Shown here: positions 54,019 to 64,000 of the stretch, piece by piece
How positions within the stretch are numbered: the stretch's first letter is position 1
Layout of the letters: the number at the start of each line of letters is the position of its first letter
Assembly: GCA_963971575.1 (NCBI GenBank)
Contig: OZ020611.1
Span: forward strand, 246,412,654 to 246,476,653
Reading direction: 5' to 3'
Source: Liopterus haemorrhoidalis
Lineage: Eukaryota; Arthropoda; Insecta; Coleoptera; Dytiscidae
DNA: 64,000 nucleotides
Position numbers and translations under genes: made by a program
Notes under the pieces: model-generated
Databases searched by the model: none
What the model saw: the letters and a program-made list of their open reading frames with translations, nothing else
What the model was told of the DNA's origin: nothing

Positions 54019-54404
54019 TGCTCGAATCAAGAGATACTCACTGTACTTGTACACGTGTACACGTGAACTTAATAATGACTTGCATTACAAAATTAACAAA
54101 AATTTCTAGAAATACCTTTGCAATGATTCCAGTTTTGATTTCCATGCAGTCCAAACACCAAAGTCCACACTATGCCACATTTTTACCACTTACACCTTGC
54201 ACTTTTACCACTTAATAATAACTAAAGACGCCAGAAAAAATGCAATGCCTCTTGTAAAAATCACGTATCTACAAATCAAGATGGCTATCACTGATAAAGC
54301 TCATTAGGGAATATACTCATTAAAAATTAATAAATAAGATAAGTAACAGAATTGTTTAAAAATATTATTAATGGGAATAAATACATTTATTCCCATTTAT
54401 TTTG
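54019..54404. other. Unique stretch
   Basis: GTACACGTGTACACGTGAAC at 54050 includes a 14-bp palindrome. No gene recognised. Confidence 0.3.
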
Positions 54405-54702
54405 GGATTTTTGCGAATATTTCACCACAGAAAAATATTTCGAACAAAATTATTGAACAAAAATTGCTATAAAAGCAATAACTAACAACTTTTATTTGAG
54501 ACATTTTTTGATAAAACGAAAAAAATTGGAAAAATTTTTCGAAATTTTTTCTTTCTCAATTGTTTCAATGTAACGTTTCCATGGTCATGATAAATAATAT
54601 CTATGTTAGAAAATATTATTTCTACTCTGCTGCTAGATTGTATTTTATACAAGTACTTTGTGATTGCGGTCAGTCCTGTGGTGGCCACAGCTGATTTTTT
54701 AA
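54405..54702 (+). mobile_element. Family B element, 5' truncated
   Basis: From GGGATTTTTGCGAATATTTC to the 3' repeat GCGGTCAGTCC, hairpin CTGTGGTGGCCACAG and CTGATTTTTT at 54700. Confidence 0.85.
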
Positions 54703-54769
54703 ATTGTTATTGAAATTGTATGTTAAAAAGGGAAAAGACTGCAGGTATGACAACGTCCAATAACTTGGC

Positions 54770-55425
54770 TTCACGTATAATATACTAGTAAGAGAGTGAG
54801 GGAGGGTGAAGGGGAGAGGGAGTTGGTGGCAGATATATCGGGTTGCGAGATAAACGACTGTAAGTTGGAAGTTTTTCCGTTATTGTTGCATATATATGAA
54901 TGTGTGTGGATCGTCGCGAGGCGCGAGTCAGCGAGTCAGCGGGTCTCGGATGTCGCGACACGGCGAGCGCTGAGAGCGAAAGCGGTCGGCCGATGACAGC
55001 CACAGCCACAGCCACTGCCACCACCGTGCCCGATGCCTGTATGAAAGTGAATCGGTTTATCGCTGTGGCGGTGTAGCGGACCGCGTGTGCCTCTCGTAGC
55101 GAGCTCACGGTTGTGCGTGGCCCACTTCCGGCTGTTGCGGCAGGTCACGGCCACGGACAGCCTCTACCTAACCCACCGCCACACGGCCACACACGGCCAC
55201 ACACGGCACACACGGCCACTTTTTATTCTGTTTTGGGTTTTTTACTAAACGGCCTGATTATTCGGTCGGCCGTACGCTACCAGCGGTCCTCCTCCCCTTG
55301 TCTCCATTCATGACCGCACGAACCCAGGGGACAACACACACTCCCCGCACACCCGCACATCCTCACTCCCTCGCACACCTTCATATATTGCTGCTCGTTT
55401 CACAGTTTCAATCCTCTAAATTCCA
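54770..55425. other. GC-rich island
   Basis: The largest island. It includes CGCGAGTCAGCGAGTCAGCG (54918-54940), ACAGCCACAGCCACAGCCAC (54998-55017) and a CACACGGCCA tandem at 55181-55220. Frames of 66-107 codons on both strands overlap and lack domains. No coding evidence. Confidence 0.35.
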
Positions 55426-55720
55426 TTATTCGTACAGTTATCAGATTGTCAACAGAACAAATTGGGACATGATGCTTTTTTTATTTCCGCTTCAAGTATG
55501 TTTACAATTATACAGGGTGACAACCGCGGAACATACGAGAATATTAATGAAATATACAGTTTTTAGCGCTTTTTGCTCCGCATATTAACTTACAATCTAA
55601 CCAAACAAATAAATAAAATAAAATAAAATAAAAACCAAATAATGCTATCTATCAAAAGAGATTTTTTTTACCTGCTTTTGACGATCCCGAAAACTTCTGT
55701 TATTAATTTTTATATTTTCA
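55426..55720. other. Unique stretch with an AAATA repeat
   Basis: AATAAATAAAATAAAATAAA at 55606-55632 could be a poly-A-like tail of an unidentified retroelement. Nothing else is seen. Confidence 0.3.
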
Positions 55721-56246
55721 TTTTTTACTGACCGCCAACATATATAAGGGAGGTAATCAGATCAATTCTGTAAAAAGTTACTGTGTAATAACGTTACTAC
55801 AACATAAAATATTATAAAAAATACAATGACTTTCATTCATGATAGTAACTGACCTTGCCCATAGTGACGAATTTAGTAAATATTATCATAATAACAGAGT
55901 TACAGAATTGGTCTGTTTATATTTATACCGATTTTGACATTTCGAGATTTCGATGGATCTCCACGAATTGAGGTCCCTACATAACGTTTTCACTATTTTT
56001 AGAATGATGTCTATCGATCTGTCTGTCTGTCTGTCTGTGTACAAGTGCAAAGCAAAAATGTTATCGAAATTTTTTCTAAATATCTATTTTTTCATACTTA
56101 CATGTAACGTTTCCATGATCATGATAAATAATATTTCTGTTAGAAAATATTAGGCCAAGTTATTGCTACTCTGCTGCTAGAATGTATTTTATACAAGTAC
56201 TTTGTGATGGCGATCGATCCTGTGGTGGCCACAGATGATTTTTTTT
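55721..56246 (+). mobile_element. Family B element, internally deleted, with a MITE inside
   Basis: 5' terminus TTTTTTACTGACCGCCAACA, family D MITE at 55758-55915, then the body to the array (56016-56039); after AAGTGCAAAGCAAAA at about 56056 it jumps to the GTTATCGAAATTTTTTC block, losing about 250 bp, and ends at the hairpin CTGTGGTGGCCACAG. Confidence 0.85.
55758..55915. mobile_element. MITE family D, copy 4
   Basis: CAGATCAATTCTGTAAAAAG at the left and GAGTTACAGAATTGGTCTG at the right; reverse orientation to 21268-21425, same internal TACTGTGTAATAACG and CTGACCTTGCCCATAG blocks. Confidence 0.8.
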
Positions 56247-56270
56247 AGTTCGCACTTATATTGCAAAAAA

Positions 56271-56907
56271 AAAAAATCAGCTGTGGACATCAAAAGACCG
56301 ACCGCCATCACTAAGTACTTGTATAAAATACCTACATTCTAGCAGCAGAATAGAAATAACTTGGCCTAATATTTTCTAACAGAGATATTATTTATCATGA
56401 CCATGGAAACGTTACACATAAGTATGAAAAAAAAAAATACTAAAAAAAAAATTTTGAAAAATTTTTCAACAATTTTTCGTTTTATCATAAATGTCTCAAA
56501 TAAAAGTTGTTAGTTATTGCTTTTATAGCAACTTAATTATTTTAATTATTAATTTATAAATTTTTTCGAAATATTTTTCTGTTAAATATTCGCAAAAATC
56601 TTAAAATCGACACGAGTAAACTCCCATTTCTAGTTTAACCAAAATTTTTACCAAAAGTCGATTAATTCATGCCGTTGATGTCAAAAGCTTAAATATGAAG
56701 TTTCATAAAAATCCTTTTAGCCGAATTTGCTCTGCACGTGTACACAGACAGACGGACAGACGGACAGACAGACAGACAGACATCATGCTAAAAATAGTCA
56801 ATACGTTATGTAGGGAGCTCAATTCGTGGAGATCCATCGAAATCTCGAAATGTCAAAATCGGTATGATCACAATACCTCCCTTATATATGTTGGCGGTCG
56901 GTAAAAA
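56271..56907 (-). mobile_element. Family B element, full length
   Basis: 3' end at 56277 (CAGCTGTGGACATCAAAAGA, hairpin partly mutated), short GACA/GACG array 56746-56782, 5' terminus GTTGGCGGTCGGTAAAAA at 56890-56907. It lies tail to tail with 55721-56246. Confidence 0.9.
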
Positions 56908-57340
56908 TGTATTAAGTACCTGTAAAATCAAGTTAGGCAGTTCATATAAATTTAATTTATAAATAAAATTCAGAAAATAATTGCAATCCATGAAATTGAC
57001 GTTCTAAACGGTGGTGTTCTTATTATATTTTCATTTCATTACGGTACAAGTGACAGCGTACGAATATAACATTCGATAAATGGATGCTATGTAGACGTAC
57101 TAAACATGACGTCACAAAAACATGTGACGTTTCCAGTGACGCTACTGCACTGATTCGCCGACTGCCCTATACCAGATTCTACTTCTAATTTCTAAAACTC
57201 TCCCAAAACTTTTTTTCCAAAAGTACGTATTTCCTGGACTATTGAGATTCTGATGTTTACAAATTAAATTTATTTAAAATAACAATATTTTCTCACAAAC
57301 CTAAATTCGCAATTCGCTGGAAATACTTATGTGTTTCTAT
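56908..57340. other. Unique stretch
   Basis: AT-rich with ACATGACGTCACAAAAACAT at 57104, which includes a CRE-like TGACGTCA. No gene recognised. Confidence 0.3.
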
Positions 57341-57469
57341 CTAAAGGTGCGTACTGACTTGAGCATTTGTACGCGCACGGATTTTCGTGCGCGCAAGGAT
57401 TTTCGTGCGGGTAAAAAAATTTGCACACACAACTTTCTAATTTGTGCGCGTAAAATCTCGCTCCGTGTA

Positions 57470-58628
57470 CAGGTAGGACTCATTTTGCGCCGGTTTTATT
57501 TACGCCGGTCTCGAAATAACGCCGCTTGAACGCCAGAGTCGTGTGTCGACGTCGCCGCCGAATCTGGGGTCGAAGCGGGGATGTTCTGAGGTTTTACGCA
57601 CGCGCAGTTAATAAAGTACATCATTGCTTAGTAATATTTTGCCAGTACAGGGTTGCATTCAGCACATTGAGTTTATTGCAATTATTATATAGAATATATT
57701 ATATAAATTTTTACGTCTGCCAAATTTAATTTTCCTTAAGGTAAATTTAATTTGTTGTTTGTAAGTAATAATTTATTGTATTATATATAGTGTAGTATAT
57801 ATTAATATACATTGTAATGTATTTTATAATTTTTAGGTGATTAATTTTTATTTAAATTAGATAAATTTTTCACAAACCATGTCTTCTAACAAGGAAAATA
57901 AACCACCTAAATTAAATGCTAAGAAAAAACGAAGATCCATTACAAACCAAGAGAAAATGGAGGTGATTAAAAGAATGCTAGATGGAGAAACACGTTCAAA
58001 AGTTTGTAGGGACCTCAATTTACCTCCATCGACTGTTACAACCATCATGAAGAATGCTTTAGAACGAATTTTGACAAATATAGACATCCTTACTGAAAAA
58101 CTTTGTGAGCTCGATAATGATAGTGAACGCAGTATGCAAGTAAAGAGCACCGTATGCAGAGCTTCTCCGAGAAAAAAAGAGAAAATTCACAGGAAAATAA
58201 TTTTGTAAAATATATTTTTTTAATATAATTACCCTATTTTTTTTTCTACATCATATTTTTCTTTATGTTAAATTATTATTAATTTTTTGTTGTTAGTTTT
58301 GTTAGTCGTAAGTTTGTTGTTAAATCATATCGTTGTATTGTATTTATATAGCACAAAAGAATAAATATTTATTTGCTTCATTTATGTCTAATTCATTTTA
58401 ATAAAATTTATATAGGTCCGTCCCTGAAAACAAAGTTTTGAAATTCGTGGTATTCATACAAAACACTTGCAAATATATTTAATATCGTTGAAATATCAAG
58501 ACAGAAATACATCAATGACATGTAGATTTGAAGTCAATCCGTCTCTGGAATTTCACATTTTGGACTCTTTTTGCGCCGATTTTTTTTTACGCCGGAACGT
58601 AACACCGGCGTAAAACGAGACCTACCTG
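57470..58628 (+). mobile_element. pogo/Tigger-like element, nested in the Harbinger-like element
   Basis: TA is duplicated (57468-57469, 58629-58630). The left end CAGGTAGGACTCATTTTGCG and, on the other strand, the right end CAGGTAGGTCTCGTTTTACG are inverted; both are followed by GCCGG-type repeats. It encodes only a short HTH protein. A TA site and CAGG start are typical of pogo/Tigger elements. Confidence 0.88.
57879..58208 (+). pseudogene. CENP-B/Psq-type HTH protein from a Tigger-like transposase
   Basis: A complete frame of 109 codons: a lysine-rich N-terminus, then RRSITNQEKMEVIKRMLDGE and TRSKVCRDLNLPPSTVTTIM, which is the CENP-B N-terminal helix-turn-helix used by pogo/Tigger transposases to bind their ends, then a charged segment and a stop. 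The second HTH and the DDE domain are absent, so it cannot transpose itself. Its intact frame leaves open that a DNA-binding-only protein is made. ATG at 57879 has a plausible AACCATGTCT context. Confidence 0.75.
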
Positions 58629-58727
58629 TATTTCAGTTATATCCACGCACATATTTATTTAAAGTAAGTAGTGTCAACGATGGCGGAAAGAAATGTTGTT
58701 GGCTTAACAAGTGTAGCGTACATAACT

Positions 58728-59171
58728 CACATTCAGCAGACTCATCGGTGTCTTACCGGTACAAACTTACCGGTGAATTTGACTAAATGCACATTTTTTG
58801 ACAGCGTTGTCGAACGGCGTATATGAAAACTACAATATCTAAACAATGACAGATTGTAATGACAGTAAATTTTGAATGTAAGCTTTTACAGTAATTTTAA
58901 AAGTATATGTGCTTTATATACGTCTCCTCAATATCTAAGTAAACTGACTTAACACTCAATTCCATAATTTTTTACTTCCTTTGTGCTTGATTCTTTGTTA
59001 CTATAGATACAACTGTCAAAATGTCCACCGGTGAGCAACTAATAGTTAATGAAATCCGGTGAATAAAATGGCGACCGGTGAGTAAGTACGGTAACTCACT
59101 GGTAGATCAACGTAGGCATACAGGAAAAAAATTTACCAACCGGTAACTCACTGGTGAGTCTGCTGAATGTG
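58728..59171. mobile_element. MITE with CACATTCAGCAGACTCA ends
   Basis: CACATTCAGCAGACTCATCG at the left is inverted at the right as GTGAGTCTGCTGAATGTG. Both sub-ends carry ACCGGT/CACCGGTGA words, and ACCGGTGAG words recur in the right half. No protein. It is located inside the Harbinger-like element. Confidence 0.7.
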
Positions 59172-59208
59172 GCCACAGTAGACTTAGTAAAAAAAAAAAC
59201 GGTGGTGG

Positions 59209-59508
59209 ATGACACAACTATATAGAAGCAGGGAAATATACAATAGTTTAAGTTTGCTAACAGAACTGCAAATGCAAGAGATTAGTGGACAATTTCAAAA
59301 TTTTGTTCGAATGTCAGCGGCAGATTTTGAACTACTCGTTAATAAAGTTGGTCACAAAATTGGGAGAAAGACAAGTTTTATTAGGGCTGTTCCCGCGAAA
59401 GAACGATTAGCCATAACCCTACGTTTTTTGCAACTGGGGATTCGTTTACCAGCATACAATACATTTTTACTCCATTCCATGTTGGATATTTACTGGTGTT
59501 CACACTGA
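59209..59508 (+). pseudogene. N-terminal part of a HARBI1-like Harbinger nuclease
   Basis: The frame reads YNSLSLLTELQMQEISGQFQ, then FVRMSAADFELLVNKVGHK, RAVPAKERLAITLRFLQLG and a short unrelated end. The (F)xRMSxxxFExLLxxV and (R)LAxTLRFLAxG motifs are the conserved N-terminal region that precedes the DDE catalytic domain in Harbinger transposases. The catalytic part is deleted and the frame runs into the terminal region of the element. Confidence 0.85.
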
Positions 59509-59674
59509 GCGCACAAGTTCTTTGATCTTATCGGTGGGACCGACAAGCTACGGATAGCATTCGTGGAAGGATTACTGTACGCGCACACAAATTATACCTC
59601 GTACTCACCTGAGCATTTGTGCGCACACATGATCCGTGCGCGTACAAATGCTCAAGTCAGTACGCACCTTTACA

Positions 59675-60025
59675 CCACGTTTTATAACTTTCAACTTATC
59701 ACTACTGTAAATATTTTACCTGTTTCTTAATTAGAAGCATTTCTTTGACACTTTTATTTCTTAGTCAACTATTCAGTTCACAAAACTTTAGCTAATTTCA
59801 AAACTTGTATTTCTGTTGCAAATTCACTGTGTAGGTACATGTTGTATTTCACATTTAGTAATTGATTTGTTTAAGACGCCTGGCAGTGGTGAGGTCAAAC
59901 GTTCTGAAACGGTATTTCGCGTGATAACAGCGCATAACATTAACGAGAATTATTTACTGTGAGAAACTATTAGTGTTTATCGGATTATACACCATTAAAT
60001 CCTGAATACATTCAATTAACATTAT
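59675..60025. other. Unique stretch
   Basis: Nothing recognised. Confidence 0.3.
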
Positions 60026-60029
60026 CGCC

Positions 60030-60099
60030 GCCCAAGCCGGCACGGCGCTCTGTTAGTTTCACGTTATATTGGTCCCGGGTTCGATTCCCAGTTCTCTAA
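60030..60099 (+). other. tRNA-like sequence (possible SINE head)
   Basis: CCGGGTTCGATTCCCAG at 60075-60091 is a good box B and T arm; AAGCCGGCACGGCGCTCTGT upstream sits where a D arm should be, but box A is poor. A functional tRNA is unlikely. Confidence 0.4.
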
Positions 60100-60110
60100 G
60101 ATCAAGGCAT

Positions 60111-60615
60111 AATAGGGGATAGGCATGATTTTTATTATTTTTTTAAATTATATTCCTCTTATTGCATATAAACAAACCAGTGGCGAAGGGAAACCTCCGC
60201 TAGACTTGCCATCCCATAAAAAAAATATTAAAAAAAATAATTTTAATTTAAAAAAATCCAGTGGCGAAGGGAGACCTCCGCTAGACTTGCCCTCCCATAA
60301 AAAAAAATAATAAAAAAATACATAATTTTTAAACGTTAAAAGTTAAACCGTTTTTGAGTTATCGTGTATACACACACAGACACACATACGGACGGCACTT
60401 CGAAAATAGGGTTTTGGATTCCCTGGACCTTGAAACGTGGTCATCAGTTAAAATCTCGACATCGAAAATTTTCGCGATTACAATACTTACCCCTTATATA
60501 TTAAGGTCGGGCAAGTAAAAACAGTTTTACATTTTTTTTTAATTTGAAGGCTTAAAAAAATCATAAATGCATGTAGCGCGCGAAAAGGACGTGTGACGTC
60601 ATACCCCACTTAAGT
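60111..60615 (-). mobile_element. Element F, left-end fragment split by family C
   Basis: AATAGGGGATAGGCATGATT at 60111 and AATTTGAAGGCTTAAAAAAA with ATGTAGCGCGCGAAAAGGAC after the family C insertion reproduce 44221-44380. The rest of F is absent. Confidence 0.75.
60174..60521 (-). mobile_element. Family C element with a duplicated 3' terminus, internally deleted
   Basis: The 3' terminal block beginning CCAGTGGCGAAGGGA occurs at 60177 and again at 60259, 82 bp apart. The body then jumps to AGTTAAACCGTTTTTGAGTT, the short GT/GACA array near 60371-60390, and the 5' end GGTCGGGCAAGTAAAAA at about 60505-60521. Confidence 0.85.
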
Positions 60616-60690
60616 GTACTGCGTACAGCCTACCCAGTGTACAGTGTACTGCGTACAGCCTACCCAGTGTACAGCGTACAGCCTACTTGT
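60614..60690 (+). repeat. 30-bp tandem repeat, about 2.6 units
   Basis: The unit is AGTGTACTGCGTACAGCCTA followed by CCCAGTGTAC. The last unit is partial. GTACAC/GTAC palindromes recur within it. Confidence 0.85.
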
Positions 60691-60841
60691 ATACGTGTAT
60701 TTTTGGACATAGTTTCTTAAAAACTCTTCAACTCGATAATTTTAAAATCAAAATAGATTATTTAAACATTCAGTTGTTTATATTTCATTTGTTCGCCCAA
60801 ATATATGACTATCAGTTCTTTGTTAAAGTATTCGTAATTCA

Positions 60842-60979
60842 TTTTTACCGACCGCCAACATATATAAGGGAGGTATTGTGATCATACCGATTTTGACGTT
60901 TCGTGATTTCGATGGATCTCCACGAATTGAGGTCCCTACATAACGTTTCGACTATTTTTAGCATTATGTCTGTCGGTCT

Positions 60980-61013
<34 letters not shown>

Positions 61014-61500
61014 CCGTCCGTCCATCCGTCTGTCTGTCTGTCTGTGTACACGTGCAGAGCAAATTCGGGTGAAAGGATTTTTATGAAACTTCATATTTAA
61101 ACTTCTGCCATCAATGGCACGAGCTGATCAACTTTTGGTAAAAATCGATTGACTAAAAATGGGAGTTTACTCGTGTCGATTTTAAGATTTTTGTGAATAT
61201 TTCACAACAAAAAAATATTTCGAAAAAAATTATTGAACAAAAGTTACTATAAAAGCAATAACTAATAACTTTTATTTGAGACGTTTTTTGATAAAACGAA
61301 AAATTTCTGTAAAATATTCGAAATTTTTTCCAAGTCTAAATTTTTTCACACTTATATTTAACGTTTCCATGGTCATGATAAATAATATCTCTGTTAGAAA
61401 ATATTAGGCCAAGTTATATCTACTCTGCTGCTAGAATGTATTTTATATAAGTACTTTACGGTGGCGGTCGGTCCTGTGGTGGCCACAGCTGATTTCTTTT
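60842..61500 (+). mobile_element. Family B element, full length
   Basis: 5' terminus TTTTTACCGACCGCCAACAT at 60842, GTCT/GTCC array 60968-61044, 3' repeat GGCGGTCGGTCC, hairpin CTGTGGTGGCCACAG, CTGATTTCTTT at about 61500. Uninterrupted. Confidence 0.92.
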
Positions 61501-61759
61501 TTAAATTTACAGTACAACCAGCTCCATTCAACTTGGTAAACATAGAATACACCAGTGAAGGTTGACCATGCATTTCAGTTAAACTCAGAATTTTAAAATT
61601 GAATTTTGTTGTTTATTAAACGTTATAGGTCAGTTGTTTATTATTAGCTAAATTCTAAAATTCCTAAAGGTCCTAAAATTGAGCCTTGGGGAATTCCGGA
61701 TTTTATTTCAAGAAAATGAGAGCGTTTTTTATTACTTTCAACTAGTTGCCATCTATTCT

Positions 61760-62529
61760 AGGGTGTAAGGGATATTATGCCACTGAACGTTTTGTATACA
61801 TTCTATTATGCATTGGTTGAATCGTTATTATCATATGGTCTAATAGCTTGGGGTGGTGCATCAGAATGTTATATAAATAAAATAAAAACAACGCAAAAAA
61901 TAATATTAAAAATTATGCACAAAAAAGGTATACAATATTCATCTAAACAGCTATTTTTAGATAGTAAAGTCTTAAACATTCCGAAATTATATATTTATTC
62001 GATATTAAAATTTATAAATAAAAACCCGACCATTGTTAATAAACTGAACCATTCTTACACTACAAGGTTTAAAAACTTAGCAGCAAATCATAAAACTTGT
62101 AAAACTTTTGGTCAACGCTGCTTTATATATTTCGTGCCCAAAGTATATAATAATTTCAATCAGTATATACATATAAACCGAATAAATTTGCATCAAAGAA
62201 ATTATTGTAAATATGCAAAAGACTACTGTATTAATTTGAGTAATACAGAGTCTGAAAGTGTCTTGGGTTGAATGTATTTATGTGTTTATTGTATTTATGT
62301 AAAATATAATATTAGGAATTGAAATTAGTGTAGGTGCACTTATGTATGGATTTATATTGATTTTCACTATAACTTCAAAAATGTACTTCAATGAATAATC
62401 ACGCACAGACTGGTAGCAGTCTATTGTGGTATTTTTCTTTATTTTAGTGTTAAGTAACTAGTGTACAGACTATATGTAAATGTGTATTTAAAGTTAATAG
62501 TGAAATAAAATTATTATTATTATTATTAT
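61760..62529 (+). pseudogene. 3' end of a second non-LTR retrotransposon, inserted in the RT above
   Basis: The frame from 61762 to 62271 reads VRDIMPLNVLYTFYYALVES, LLSYGLIAWGGASECYINKI and KTTQKIILKIMHKKG, the post-RT region of a Jockey/CR1-type protein, ending SESVLG. The 3' UTR ends in an ATT microsatellite (62511-62532). TATTCT is repeated on both sides (61754-61759, 62530-62535), fitting a short target-site duplication. 5' truncated; the remaining frame is undamaged. Confidence 0.88.
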
Positions 62530-62589
62530 TATTCTCAAGATAAGAATTAAAAAATTTGAGAGCTGTTCCTCTGATCCCGTAATTCTCTA

Positions 62590-63808
<1,219 letters not shown>

Positions 63809-64000
63809 TATTATTAATATGTCGTGGTTAACAATATCAAACGTCTTACTAAGATCGCAGAACGTGGCACTAACATACTTTCCTTCCTCAAAATTTTTTA
63901 GAATGAAATTAACAATAGTTCTGACAGTAAAGTATGATATTTAGCAGACGAATGTAGCGCATAATCACATATGAGGCAGAGAAATATCGCACAGAATTAC

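Larger units (their letters stand above)
57344..59670 (+). mobile_element. PIF/Harbinger-like element with two nested insertions
   Basis: AAGGTGCGTACTGACTTGAG at the left and the inverse CTCAAGTCAGTACGCACCTT at the right, with further inverted similarity through ATTTGTACGCGCAC. Near its right half it encodes the N-terminal part of a HARBI1-type nuclease (59209-59508). A Tigger-like element (57470-58628) and a MITE (58728-59171) are nested inside. TA stands outside both ends; a clean 3-bp duplication is not seen. Confidence 0.8.

Overview
This window looks like intergenic DNA from a large, AT-rich, repeat-dense animal genome, most likely an insect or other arthropod. I infer this from the mix of mobile elements: Jockey-like, I-like and RTE-like non-LTR retrotransposon ends, piggyBac, Tc1/mariner, pogo/Tigger, PIF/Harbinger, Kolobok-like, Mutator-like and hAT remnants, and many short repeats built around GTCT/GTCC arrays. 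I could not recognise a single intact host gene. Every coding stretch I can identify is a piece of a transposon protein, and most are frameshifted, truncated or interrupted. The species cannot be fixed from this sequence alone.

Three interspersed families dominate; I call them A, B and C. They share one architecture: a T-rich 5' edge, a short subterminal inverted repeat next to it, a simple-repeat array in the middle (GTCY in A and B, GT/GTCT in C), then the second inverted repeat followed by a short hairpin close to the 3' edge. Known Helentron-derived non-autonomous elements (DINE-1, mini-me, HINE) look like this, so I treat A, B and C as rolling-circle relatives. Family A is at 1-251, 1697-2746, 9354-10455, 14061-15135, 27451-28524 and 62590-63808. 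Family B has more than fifteen copies, for example 20005-21152, 32501-33699, 48195-48823, 52301-52970, 56271-56907 and 60842-61500. Family C is at 2915-3275, 35939-36608, 50291-51403 and 60174-60521. A diverged relative of A (A2) is scattered between them.

Cut-and-paste elements have inserted into these repeats and into one another. Good examples are a mariner deletion derivative inside family B (33115-33679), a TA-flanked MITE inside A2 (25963-26371), a Kolobok-like element inside A2 (22420-23652), a Mutator-like element inside a pogo-like element (37825-39004 in 37325-39015), a Tigger-like element and a further MITE inside a Harbinger-like element (57344-59670), an hAT MITE inside an RTE reverse transcriptase (31789-32088), and a Jockey-type reverse transcriptase cut into three pieces by two insertions (61655-63920). 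Many empty sites can be rebuilt exactly, which supports these calls.

Between the repeats lie about a dozen GC-rich islands of 300-600 bp, for example 780-1200, 6660-7020, 10790-11110, 13200-13620, 17640-18200, 21480-21990, 28790-29240, 34780-35100, 39230-39620, 42180-42600, 46010-46490, 51570-52020 and 54770-55420. They have no convincing reading frames and contrast sharply with the AT-rich surroundings. Two of them share a motif of about 46 bp. They are the best candidates for host regulatory DNA.

The most unusual observations are a tRNA-like cassette inside family A whose sequence differs between copies while the flanks stay nearly constant; a chimeric C-with-B subfamily with the same junctions at two loci; tandemly repeated 3' ends on A and C; and hammerhead-ribozyme-like boxes at three places, two of them within large fold-back structures.
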